Assembly: GCA_023150455.1 (NCBI GenBank)
Contig: JAKLKW010000022.1
Span: forward strand, 1 to 52,930
Direction of reading: 5' to 3'
Source: Alphaproteobacteria bacterium
GTDB lineage: Bacteria; Pseudomonadota; Alphaproteobacteria; JAEULC01
DNA: 52,930 nucleotides
In this document: in pieces, positions 46,025-52,930 of the stretch
How positions within the stretch are numbered: position 1 is the stretch's first letter
How the letters are laid out: the number at the start of each line of letters is the position of its first letter
The notes under the pieces: model-generated
Database searches by the model: none
What the model was told of the DNA's origin: nothing
The model's input: only the letters and a program-made list of their open reading frames with translations
Position numbers and translations under genes: made by a program

Positions 46025-46408
46025 TCACAATTTCGTGCCGTCGGGCGCCGGGCGGAAGGTGCGTTCGGCTTCGGGCGGCAACGGCGGCGGGCCGCGCCGC
46101 CGCTTGATGATGATGTCGCCGTCGGGCGTGACGACCGGCGGGTCGTAGGTCGGCAGCGCCTTCAGCATCAGCTCGAGCCCGCGCACGATCTGCTCGGCGC
46201 CCCGGACGATCATGTCGCGCGCCGCCGGATCGACCGGGAACGGGAACGGCCCGGGCCCCGGATAGGGCGATGGATAAGGCGACGGGTACGGGCCTTGGTA
46301 GGGATCGGCCGGCGGCGCCTGTGGCTGCGGCGCCTGCTGCGCCGCCGCCCCGGCGATTCCGGCGAGACCCGCCAACGCGATGACCATGCAAAACCGGCCT
46401 GGACGCAT
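46025..46408 (-). CDS. Proline-rich secreted protein of unknown function
   Basis: A 127-residue protein. Residues 1-24 form a signal peptide (FCMVIALAGLAGIAGAAAQ). A Pro/Tyr/Gln-rich stretch follows, with repeats PYPSPYPSPYPGP. The C-terminal half has ARDMIVRGAEQIVRGLELMLKALP and a DIIIKRRRGP segment. Small proteins with this layout occur in alphaproteobacteria, but I do not know a function. GGGGAACCGTC precedes the ATG at 46408; an earlier start at 46429 is possible. It stands alone, upstream of the Bax-inhibitor gene on the same strand. Confidence 0.75.
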   Translation of the reverse strand: MRPGRFCMVIALAGLAGIAGAAAQQAPQPQAPPADPYQGPYPSPYPSPYPGPGPFPFPVDPAARDMIVRGAEQIVRGLELMLKALPTYDPPVVTPDGDIIIKRRRGPPPLPPEAERTFRPAPDGTKL

Positions 46409-46477
46409 GACGGTTCCCCGAAAGCGCACCGATACGGGCTGCCATCCTAGCAGGGGAAACTGAACCCGGCCTGAACC

Positions 46478-47368
46478 TCAGCCGGGCATCGCCCGGCGCG
46501 CCTCCTGCATCAGCCAGCGCCGGAACGCGGCAAAGTCGCGCTGGTCGCGCTGGTAGTCGCGGTACGCCAGGTACCATTCCTTGCCCTTGGGAACGGTGAG
46601 CGCGAAGGGCGCGACCAGCCGGCCGGCGCGCAGGTCGTCGTCGATATAGGGCCGGATGCCCATGGCGACGCCGACGCCGTCCGATGCCGCCTGCAGCGCC
46701 TGGCCGTAATAGTCGAAGGCAGACCCGCGCGCGGTCAGGCGGGCGACGCCGGCCGCCTTCAGCCAGAGCGGCCAGTCCTCTTGCGCGTGCGTGACGCGGA
46801 TGAGATCGGCGCCGCGGAGGTCGGCCGGACGCTTCAGGCGCGCCGCCAGGCGCGGGGCCGCGACCGGCAGCAGATCGGCCGCGAACAGGCGCTCCGCGAC
46901 GAGGCCGGGCCAGGCGCCGTCGCCGAGCTTGATGCCGCAGGTCCAGTCGTCGCCGAACGGCGCCGCCGCGCCGCCGGCGGTGATGCGCACCTCGATCTCG
47001 GGCTCGGCCTTGGCGAAGGCCGCCAGGCGCGGGATCAGCCAGCGGATCGCGAAGGTCGGCCCCACGCCGACGGTCAGGATGCGCGCCCCGGCCTGCGCCG
47101 TGACCTGGGCGGTGAGGCTCGCGAGCGCGTCGAGGATCGGCGTGAGCCCGGCCTGGTAGGAGCGCCCGGCGGGCGTGGCCACGAGCCGGTTGGCCCGCCG
47201 CTCGAACAGTGGGACGCCGAGCCGCTGCTCGAGCAGCTGCACCATCCGGCTGATCGCCGCCGGCGAGACGTTGAGCTCGGCCGCCGCGCCGGCGAAGCTG
47301 CCGTGCCGCGCGGCCGCCTCGAACGCCTTGACGCCGTTGAGGAAGGGCAGCCGGCGCATCCCTGCCAT
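46478..47368 (-). CDS. LysR-type transcriptional regulator (GcvA-like)
   Basis: A 296-residue DNA-binding regulator. The N-terminal winged helix-turn-helix covers residues about 5-65 (FEAAARHGSFAGAAAELNVSPAAISRMVQLLEQRLGVPLFER). The effector-binding domain follows, with GVGPTFAIRWLIPRLAAFA typical of the GcvA subgroup. I chose the ATG at 47368; a TTG at 47392 would add eight residues, and an ATG at 47359 is possible. It is divergent from the TSUP transporter across 86 bases, so it may control that gene; no clear T-N11-A site is visible. Confidence 0.9.
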   Translation of the reverse strand: MAGMRRLPFLNGVKAFEAAARHGSFAGAAAELNVSPAAISRMVQLLEQRLGVPLFERRANRLVATPAGRSYQAGLTPILDALASLTAQVTAQAGARILTVGVGPTFAIRWLIPRLAAFAKAEPEIEVRITAGGAAAPFGDDWTCGIKLGDGAWPGLVAERLFAADLLPVAAPRLAARLKRPADLRGADLIRVTHAQEDWPLWLKAAGVARLTARGSAFDYYGQALQAASDGVGVAMGIRPYIDDDLRAGRLVAPFALTVPKGKEWYLAYRDYQRDQRDFAAFRRWLMQEARRAMPG

Positions 47369-47454
47369 CAGGAAAGTTGATGCCGAGGCCAAGATAACTC
47401 GGTTTGTGCCGGCGCCTCAAGCGGCGCACACCCTTCGGCCGAGGGGACGCCGCC

Positions 47455-48249
47455 ATGACGCCGCTTCTGACAGCCCTTCTCTGCCTGGCGATGATCGCCA
47501 CCTCGTTCCTGTCCGGCCTGTTCGGCATGGCGGGCGGCATGGTGCTGGTCGGCGTCCTGCTGGCGTTGCTGCCGTTGCCGACCGCCATGGTGCTGCACGC
47601 GGTGACGCAGATGGCCTCGAACGGCTGGCGCGGTTTGCTGTGGTGGTCCCACGTGCGCTGGAAGGCGGTGGCCGCCTATGTGCTGGGCTGCGCCCTCGCC
47701 CTCGCGCCGTGGTCGATCGCACGCTACGTGCCGGACAAGCCCTTAGCACTCATTTTGCTGGGGGTGACGCCGTTCCTCGTGCGCGCGATGCCCGAGAAGC
47801 TGCACCCGGACCCGGAAAGCCTGAAGCAGGGCGTGCTGTACGGCTCGGTCTGCATGACCCTGATGCTGCTGACGGGCGTCGCCGGTCCGCTGCTCGACAC
47901 GTATTTCCTCGGCGGCAGGCTGGATCGCCGCCAGATCGTCGCCACCAAGGCGATGTGCCAGCTCGTCGGGCACGGCGCGAAGCTGGCCTATTTCGGCGGC
48001 GTCATCGAGCAGGCGGCCGGGCTCGATCCCGTGCTGGCCGTGCTGGCGGTCCTCGCCTCGCTGGTCGGCACCGTGCTGGCGAAACGGTTCCTGGAGGCGA
48101 TGAGCGACAAGCAGTACCGTAGCTGGGCCGGCCGGCTGATCACCGCGATCGCGGCCTGGTACGTCATCCACGGCACCTGGCTGCTGCTGGCGCAGCAGGG
48201 CCTGGACCCGGCGCTGGCCATGGACGGAAGAGGCGCTGATGGCCGATGA
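47455..48249 (+). CDS. TSUP family (TauE/SafE) transporter
   Basis: A 264-residue membrane protein with about eight hydrophobic segments. The opening ATSFLSGLFGMAGGMVLVGVLL and the mid motif LLTGVAGPLLDTYFL carry the family's repeated glycine-rich segments. TSUP proteins export sulfite, sulfoacetate or other organosulfur anions; the substrate here is unknown. GAGGGGACGCCGCC precedes the ATG at 47455. The divergent LysR gene may regulate it. Its last codons overlap the next small gene by 11 bases. Confidence 0.88.
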   Translation: MTPLLTALLCLAMIATSFLSGLFGMAGGMVLVGVLLALLPLPTAMVLHAVTQMASNGWRGLLWWSHVRWKAVAAYVLGCALALAPWSIARYVPDKPLALILLGVTPFLVRAMPEKLHPDPESLKQGVLYGSVCMTLMLLTGVAGPLLDTYFLGGRLDRRQIVATKAMCQLVGHGAKLAYFGGVIEQAAGLDPVLAVLAVLASLVGTVLAKRFLEAMSDKQYRSWAGRLITAIAAWYVIHGTWLLLAQQGLDPALAMDGRGADGR

Positions 48250-48484
48250 ACTCGATCCCGTGGTGCTCGACCCCCTGGTCCTGGATCTGGTCGAATGGGT
48301 CGCGCGCGAGCCGCGCCCCTATGCCGAGGTGCTCGAGATCTGGCGCACCTCGTGCCCGCGCCTGCCGGTCTGGGAAAGCGCGGTCGAGCGCGGCTACGTG
48401 GCCCGGGAACGCGTCGGCGGGAACGGCGCGATCATGCGCGCGACGCCGTCGGGACGGGCGTTCCTGCGCGCCAACGGGCGCTGA
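48239..48484 (+). CDS. Small protein of unknown function, possibly winged-helix
   Basis: An 81-residue acidic-to-neutral protein overlapping the TSUP 3' end by 11 bases, so probably translationally coupled. The order LVLDLVEWVAREPRPYAEVLEIWRT, then WESAVERGYVARER and TPSGRAFLRANGR, resembles small helix-turn-helix-type proteins common in alphaproteobacteria, where a C-terminal TPxGRAFL is frequent. No experimentally known function. Codon usage fits the neighbours. Confidence 0.75.
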   Translation: MADELDPVVLDPLVLDLVEWVAREPRPYAEVLEIWRTSCPRLPVWESAVERGYVARERVGGNGAIMRATPSGRAFLRANGR

Positions 48485-48508
48485 CCGCAGCGGCCGGGCG
48501 CCATTGGC

Positions 48509-48712
48509 TCAGCCCTTGGCGAAGCCCCAGTCCCGGCGCCGCTTCAAGTCGGCCCGGGTCGTCGCTTTTTCCCGGTGCTCCGCAATGGCGAAGCTGGTGA
48601 CCGTCGTCGGATAGGAATCCGGGATGGTGACGCGCACGCCGTAGGTCATGTCCTCCTGCTGGAAGACCTCGTAGAGGGCTTCGGCGTGCGGGTGTTTCTT
48701 GGTCTCCGTCAT
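48509..48712 (-). CDS. Small conserved-looking protein of unknown function (67 aa)
   Basis: A 67-residue protein (starts MTETKKHPHAEALYEVF, ends RRRDWGFAKG). Length, lack of membrane segments and a plausible codon pattern support it. The ATG overlaps the stop of the next gene upstream by four bases (ATGA). A much longer in-frame extension to 49015 is antisense to nothing but overlaps the 78-residue gene in another frame, so I reject it. The role is unknown; it lies in the cold-shock gene's transcript direction. Confidence 0.7.
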   Translation of the reverse strand: MTETKKHPHAEALYEVFQQEDMTYGVRVTIPDSYPTTVTSFAIAEHREKATTRADLKRRRDWGFAKG

Positions 48713-48945
48713 CGGCGCGCCGGTTTGCCGGCGACTGCGCCGGTGCCCGCCGACGCCGCTTCGCGATCCGACGCTTCCTTCGCCAGGCGCAAGGCGCGGA
48801 GCCGCGCCGTCTTCTCCTCGAGCGCGGCTTCGGTCTTCTTGCGCTCTCTCGCCGCGGCCGATTCCTTGTCGCCGGTCTTGTCCTTGGCGAAGAAGTTCCG
48901 CGCGTTGCGACGGGCCTCCTCGGCACGCGATCTCTCGCTGCTCAT
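48709..48945 (-). CDS. Small charged protein of unknown function (78 aa)
   Basis: A 78-residue, highly charged, probably coiled-coil protein rich in Ala, Lys, Arg and Glu. The stretch EKTARLRALRLAKEASDREAA recurs in small alphaproteobacterial proteins of unknown function (from memory). No signal or membrane segment. It follows the cold-shock gene by about 100 bases and couples to the 67-residue gene by a four-base overlap. Confidence 0.7.
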   Translation of the reverse strand: MSSERSRAEEARRNARNFFAKDKTGDKESAAARERKKTEAALEEKTARLRALRLAKEASDREAASAGTGAVAGKPARR

Positions 48946-49047
48946 GTTCCGCTGGCGCTCCTTCGTTCATCCGCCGGCCTCGTTGCCGCCCGGCGCGTCG
49001 GACCTGGTGCGGCACGGGCGGCGACCTGGGCCGCCGCCCGCGGGCCG

Positions 49048-49251
49048 TCAGACGGACTTCAGGTTGCAGGCCGAGTCCTTGCCGCGATCCTGCTCGACGT
49101 CGTAGCTGATCTTCTGGCCTTCGCTGAGCGTGGTCATGCCGGCGCGGTTCAGCGCCGAGACGTGCACGAACACGTCCTTCGACGCGTCATCCGGCTTGAT
49201 GAAGCCGAAGCCCTTCTGGGCGTTGAACCATTTCACGGTGCCGATCGGCAT
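49048..49251 (-). CDS. Cold-shock protein (CspA family)
   Basis: A 67-residue single-domain RNA/DNA-binding protein of the CspA family, acting as an RNA chaperone. RNP1 KGFGFIKP and RNP2 VFVHVSAL are intact, and the start MPIGTVKWFNAQKG is diagnostic. Family members are induced by cold or other stress, or are constitutive. AAAGGAAATCACC precedes the ATG. The upstream region (49252 on) could hold the long leader typical of the family. Two small genes follow in the same direction. Confidence 0.96.
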   Translation of the reverse strand: MPIGTVKWFNAQKGFGFIKPDDASKDVFVHVSALNRAGMTTLSEGQKISYDVEQDRGKDSACNLKSV

Positions 49252-49568
49252 GGTGATTTCCTTTTGGCTGGCTTGGGGCCGCAGCGCCGACGGCGCAGCG
49301 GGTCGGTTTTCGGTACAGGATGAGACTTAAAGTCGGCTCGAGCCCGGCAGGAGCCAAAGAAAAGGCCGACCCATAGCGACCGGACCGACCCAATATGGGG
49401 TTGCGGCCGCGACAATACAAATGCAATCGCCTGCTGGCCCGAATTCATTGGACTTTGTCGCGAAAGAAGCGCCAAGTGGCGCGTCAATCCCGTCGACGCC
49501 GCCGGAATGGCGGACATAACGGCACATTCACCGCCTGGCACACGACGCCGCGCGGAAGGCGCGGGGTC
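49252..49568. other. Intergenic region upstream of the cold-shock gene
   Basis: These 317 bases lie between the divergent cold-shock gene and the zinc-ribbon gene. The part from 49320 to 49460 is relatively AT-rich with short A-runs and should carry the cold-shock promoter and leader. No convincing promoter hexamers or coding frame are seen; the small frames here look like noise. Confidence 0.5.
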
Positions 49569-49988
49569 ATGCCGGAATATCGCTGCTGCGCCATCGACAC
49601 CGACCACAACGTCGTGGCGGTCGAGGTGGTGCGCTATCGCAACGACGAATTCGCGCGGCTGCGCGCGGCGATCATCCTCGCGAATTTCGCCGTCGCCGGC
49701 GTGGAAGCGTGGGAGGGCGAGCGCCTGGTGTGCAGGCTGTGGAAGCCCGCCATCGTCGCGGAGGATCGCATCGTGCCCGACGCGCCACAAACCGCACCAA
49801 CCGGCATGGCCTGCTCCGGTTGCGGCGTGCGCATCACCAGGTCGCCGGACTGGCCGTTGGCGAACGACACGCTGATCTGCCCGGACTGCGGCAAGTCGAC
49901 GGTGGTGCGCCGTTACGAGGCGCAGGCAGCCGCACGCGCGCCGGTCGAACGCCCGGCCGGCATGAGCGGCGGCACGAAGGGCGGATGA
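49569..49988 (+). CDS. Small zinc-ribbon protein of unknown function
   Basis: A 139-residue protein. The N-terminal part (MPEYRCCAIDTDHNVVAVEVVRY) resembles short alphaproteobacterial proteins of unknown role. A four-cysteine zinc ribbon follows: CSGCGVRI and, after about 15 residues, CPDCGKSTVV. The tail is Ala/Pro-rich. I chose the ATG at 49569 because the longer upstream frame is Arg-rich and unlike protein. It is convergent with the cupin gene, 11 bases apart. Function unknown. Confidence 0.7.
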   Translation: MPEYRCCAIDTDHNVVAVEVVRYRNDEFARLRAAIILANFAVAGVEAWEGERLVCRLWKPAIVAEDRIVPDAPQTAPTGMACSGCGVRITRSPDWPLANDTLICPDCGKSTVVRRYEAQAAARAPVERPAGMSGGTKGG

Positions 49989-49999
49989 TCCGGCCCGGC

Positions 50000-50476
50000 T
50001 CAATACGGGGTACCGTCCTTGCGCGTGAACCGATACTTGCCGTCCGCACCCATCCTCGCGTGCATGTCGATGTCGGGGTAGTGGATCTCGTCGCCCGGCG
50101 TGCGATCGCCGACGACGAGCAGCACGGCGTCCGCCGGCGAGCGATTGACGAAGCGATGCGCGTCGCCGTCGCCGGCCGCAAAGCCGGCGCACATGCCCGC
50201 GCGCAAGGTCTGCGCGCCGCCCCGCGACTCGAGCACGACCTCGCCTTCCAGCACGTAGATGAACTCGTCCTGCCGCGTATGGCCGTGCCGGTGCGATGAC
50301 TGCCCTCCCGGCACGATCCGCGTCAGGTTGACGCCGAAATTCCGGAGCCCGGCATGATCGCCGAGCCGCCGGTTCCAGCGGCGCTGATTCTCGGCGCGGA
50401 ACGGTTCCGGGTAGCCGGTGGCGTTGCTCTCGGCGACGTCGCGCGGGTCGAAGGCGGGAAGCTGCGGCTTGTCCAT
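50000..50476 (-). CDS. Cupin domain protein
   Basis: A 158-residue single-domain cupin. Motif 1 has HRHGHTRQDEFIYVLEGE, with metal-binding-type histidines and glutamate, and motif 2 has DGDAHRFVNRS. Such proteins range from isomerases to dioxygenases to binding proteins; the sequence around FDPRDV and GYPEPF resembles small cupins of unknown substrate. No signal peptide. It is 143 bases downstream of the permease gene on the same strand, in a gap without clear features. Confidence 0.88.
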   Translation of the reverse strand: MDKPQLPAFDPRDVAESNATGYPEPFRAENQRRWNRRLGDHAGLRNFGVNLTRIVPGGQSSHRHGHTRQDEFIYVLEGEVVLESRGGAQTLRAGMCAGFAAGDGDAHRFVNRSPADAVLLVVGDRTPGDEIHYPDIDMHARMGADGKYRFTRKDGTPY

Positions 50477-50619
50477 GGCGGGCGCGGTGGATCCTGGTCG
50501 AAGGGAGCGACCTTATACAGGCCGCCGGGCGTGCCTGGAATCCCCGGGCGGGGCTGCATCCGCGCGTCGGGGTTCTTGGGGCGCTGATGCCGGGCACCGC
50601 AGCGCCCGGCCAGCGAAGA

Positions 50620-52930
50620 TCACGGGTTCCGCAGCAGCGGCGCCGCCTTCTGGCCGAGGGCGCGGAACGTGCCGGCGAACCCGAACAGCATGGTCACGAC
50701 CACGCCGAGCCCGGCCGTGACGACGACGGTCTCGGGCAGGAACACCCAGTCCATGTACATGGTGCGCGTCACCAGCACGAAAGAGGCGAGCGTGCCGACT
50801 CCGGCGGCGAGCAGGGCGGCCAGCACGCCGATCAGCCCGTACTCGATCAGGTAGGCGAGGCCCACGTCGCGCCGCGTGGCGCCGAGCACCTTGAGCACGA
50901 CGGCGTCGTAGATGCGGCGGCGGTGGCCCGCCGCCACGGCGCCGGCCAGCACCAGCGCGCCGACCAGGATGGTGACGCCGGCGGTCAGCCGGACCGCGAG
51001 CCCGATCTGCCCGATCAGCCGCGCCGCCGCCTCAAGCGCGTCGCGCACGCGCACCGCCGAGATGTTGGGAAAGCGGTCGGTCACGGCGCGGTAGAGCGCC
51101 GCTTCGGCGGCCGGGTCGACCTTGGCGGCGGCGACATGCGTGTGGGGCGCGGCCTCCAGCGTGCCGGGGGCGAAGATCAGCACGAAGTTCATGGTCAGGT
51201 CGCCCCAGTCGATCGCGCGCAAGGACGCGATGGTCGCCGTGATCTCGCGGCCGAGCACGTTGACGGTCAGGGTGTCGCCGACCTCGAGCCCCATGCCCTG
51301 GGCGGCGTTGGCGTCGAACGAGACCAGCGGCGGGCCGCGATAGTCCTCGGGCCACCATTCGCCCGCGACGACGCGCGTCTTGGGCGGCATGGCGCCAGCA
51401 TAGGTGAGCGTGCGGTCGCCGCGCAGCACCCAGGCGACGTCGGAGCGCACCTGGCGGCTGTCGGCGGGCTCGCCGTTCAGCTTGACGATGCGCGCGCGCA
51501 CGGTCGGCACGCGCTCGACGGAGTCGAGCCCGGCCACGGACGCGACCGTGCGGTCGAAATCGGCGACCTGGTCCGGCTGGATGTCGATGAAGTAGAAGGC
51601 CGGCGCCGCGGTCGGCAGGCGCTCGGCCACCTGGCGCTCGAGATTGCCCTCGACCAGCGCCACCGCCACCAGCACGCTGAGGCCGATGCCGAGCGAGACC
51701 AGCACGCTGGGCGTCGGCGCGCCGGGGCGATGCACGTTGGCGAGCGCCAGGCGCAGCAGCGGCCGGCGCGGGCGCGGCAGCTTGCTCGCCAGCCTGACCA
51801 CGCCCCAGGCGAGCAGGCGGAAGCCGGCGAGGCTCGCGACGGCGCCGACCACGAACCAGGCGGCGACGCGCTTGTCGTGCGCCCAGCCGAGCGCGAGCGC
51901 CGCCAGCGCCGCGGCGGCGAGGAGGTTGAGCGCGATGTAGCCCGGGCGCGGCCATCGCCGGGCCGGCGCCACCAGGTCGCGGAACAGCGCCGCCGCCGGC
52001 ACTTCGCGCGCGGCGGCCAGCGGCCAGATCGAGAAGGCGGTCGCCGCGATCATGCCGAAGGCGCCGGCCAGCAGCAGCGGCGCGGGATAGACGGCGACGC
52101 GCGCGGCGACCGGCAGCTTGTCGGCCAGGAGCGGCGCCGCCGCCATCGGCACGAGCGCGCCGAGCGCCACGCCGATCAGCGCGCCCAGCGCCGCCAGCGC
52201 CATCACCTGGAGGAAGCCGGTCAGGAACACCAGCCGCCCGGGCGCGCCCAGGCACTTGTAGGTGGCGATGGTGGCGGTCTTGGTGTCGAGATGGCTCTTG
52301 ACCGCGTTGCCGACGCCGACGCCGCCGACCAGCAGCGCCGTGAGGCCGACCAGCGTCAGGAACAGCGTCATGCGGTCGACGAATCGCTCGATGCCGGGAT
52401 CGGCGCGCGTGTGGCTGCGCATGCGCCAGCCGGCCTGGGGAAAGCGCTTGGCCGTCGCATCGAGCCATGCCGCGGCATCGCGCCCGCCCGAAAGCGCGAT
52501 GCGATAGGGGTAGTAGATCAGCGCCCCGGGCTGGACCAGCCGGCTGGCGTCGAGCGCGTCGCGCTGGATCATCACGCGCGGGCCGAAACGGAACAGGCTG
52601 GTGCCCTTGTCCGGCTCGCGCAGGATGGTCGCGCGCAGCTCGAGCTCGATCTCGCCGAGCCGCAGCACGTCGCCGGGCCCGACGCCCAGCCGGCTCGCGA
52701 TGTCGGGATCGGCCGCCGCGCCCCAGCGCCCGTCGCGCCGCGCCAGCGCGTCGGCGAGCGCGGCGCCGTCCGACAGCGCGACCGTTCCGTAGAGCGGATA
52801 GGCGTCGTCGACCGCCTTCAGCTCGACGATCGCGCGCGCCGCGTCGGCCGCGCCGCCGGCGCGCGCCATGGCGCGCATCTCGACCACGCGCGACAGGCGG
52901 CCGCCGGCGCGCATCCAGGCAAGCTCCTCC
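50620..52930 (-). CDS. FtsX-type ABC transporter permease (partial, N terminus outside window)
   Basis: At least 769 residues are open to the right edge, with EELAW codons before the first internal ATG at 52914, so the true start lies outside. Two FtsX domains are visible: one after RMTLFLTLVGLTALLVGGVGVGNAVKSH-type helices near residue 180, another at the C terminus (RRRIYDAVVLKVLGATRRDV, then helices and RALGQKAAPLL). A large extracytoplasmic region lies between. It resembles YbbP, the permease partner of the YbbA ATPase in putative lipoprotein or lipid export. The partner ATPase is probably outside the window. Confidence 0.9.
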   Translation of the reverse strand, partial: EELAWMRAGGRLSRVVEMRAMARAGGAADAARAIVELKAVDDAYPLYGTVALSDGAALADALARRDGRWGAAADPDIASRLGVGPGDVLRLGEIELELRATILREPDKGTSLFRFGPRVMIQRDALDASRLVQPGALIYYPYRIALSGGRDAAAWLDATAKRFPQAGWRMRSHTRADPGIERFVDRMTLFLTLVGLTALLVGGVGVGNAVKSHLDTKTATIATYKCLGAPGRLVFLTGFLQVMALAALGALIGVALGALVPMAAAPLLADKLPVAARVAVYPAPLLLAGAFGMIAATAFSIWPLAAAREVPAAALFRDLVAPARRWPRPGYIALNLLAAAALAALALGWAHDKRVAAWFVVGAVASLAGFRLLAWGVVRLASKLPRPRRPLLRLALANVHRPGAPTPSVLVSLGIGLSVLVAVALVEGNLERQVAERLPTAAPAFYFIDIQPDQVADFDRTVASVAGLDSVERVPTVRARIVKLNGEPADSRQVRSDVAWVLRGDRTLTYAGAMPPKTRVVAGEWWPEDYRGPPLVSFDANAAQGMGLEVGDTLTVNVLGREITATIASLRAIDWGDLTMNFVLIFAPGTLEAAPHTHVAAAKVDPAAEAALYRAVTDRFPNISAVRVRDALEAAARLIGQIGLAVRLTAGVTILVGALVLAGAVAAGHRRRIYDAVVLKVLGATRRDVGLAYLIEYGLIGVLAALLAAGVGTLASFVLVTRTMYMDWVFLPETVVVTAGLGVVVTMLFGFAGTFRALGQKAAPLLRNP

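Noticed and set aside
48509..49015. A 168-codon version of the 67-residue small gene
   Set aside because: The extra N-terminal part overlaps the 78-residue gene in a different frame and is Arg/Gly-rich shadow sequence; the internal ATG at 48712 has a coupled ATGA overlap.

Overview
The window is GC-rich (roughly two thirds G+C by eye), densely packed chromosomal DNA. It looks like an alphaproteobacterium, perhaps near the Rhodospirillales or Hyphomicrobiales; this is inferred from gene order and protein flavour and cannot be narrowed from one window. It holds a core block (asd, zapE, rpsT, dnaA-dnaN-recF-gyrB) and accessory metabolism: two ABC uptake systems, two acyl-CoA ligases, aconitase, several dehydrogenases and stress or envelope genes. 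I found no insertion sequence, prophage, CRISPR array, tRNA or rRNA.

Layout. At 1-2664 (minus), asd is followed by a TPR/glycosyltransferase-like gene that runs off the left edge. At 2827-5015 (plus) are zapE and a Tat-exported dienelactone hydrolase. A minus-strand trypsin-like protease with a C-terminal SPOR domain faces rpsT, whose promoter lies inside the protease's 5' coding end. At 7066-13462 (plus) is the replication cluster dnaA-dnaN-recF-gyrB. In it dnaN carries an apparent internal deletion plus frameshift, so its N-terminal frame runs open into recF. At 13559-22198 are a LysE-type exporter, a ureohydrolase, a full-length Lhr helicase, an L-threonate dehydrogenase-like protein and an S10 carboxypeptidase.

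At 22229-27769 (minus) is an apparent operon: an IlvD/Edd dehydratase, a complete polar-amino-acid ABC importer (ATPase, binding protein, two permeases) and an ATC-hydrolase-family enzyme. At 28493-37468 (minus) is a second operon: an AMP-forming acyl-CoA synthetase, a Liv-type ABC importer (G, H, M, binding protein, F), a VOC protein and a PaaK-like CoA ligase. It reads as uptake and CoA activation of a carboxylic, possibly aromatic, acid. In both operons a strong GC-rich stem-loop directly follows the binding-protein gene, a layout that often raises binding-protein expression over the genes downstream.

At 37803-45030 (plus) are aconitase with a terminator hairpin, a CBS-domain histidine kinase, a DUF1223 protein, an aldehyde dehydrogenase and an SDR, the last two separated by a palindromic intergenic repeat. 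At 45112-52930 are a Bax-inhibitor-1 protein, a proline-rich secreted protein, a LysR regulator divergent from a TSUP transporter, a cold-shock gene followed by two coupled small ORFs, a zinc-ribbon protein, a cupin, and an FtsX-type permease whose N terminus lies beyond the right edge.

No wholly new defence or mobile system is visible. The points most worth checking are the broken dnaN, the ATC-hydrolase transport operon, the protease-SPOR fusion, the palindromic repeat and the cold-shock small-protein operon.
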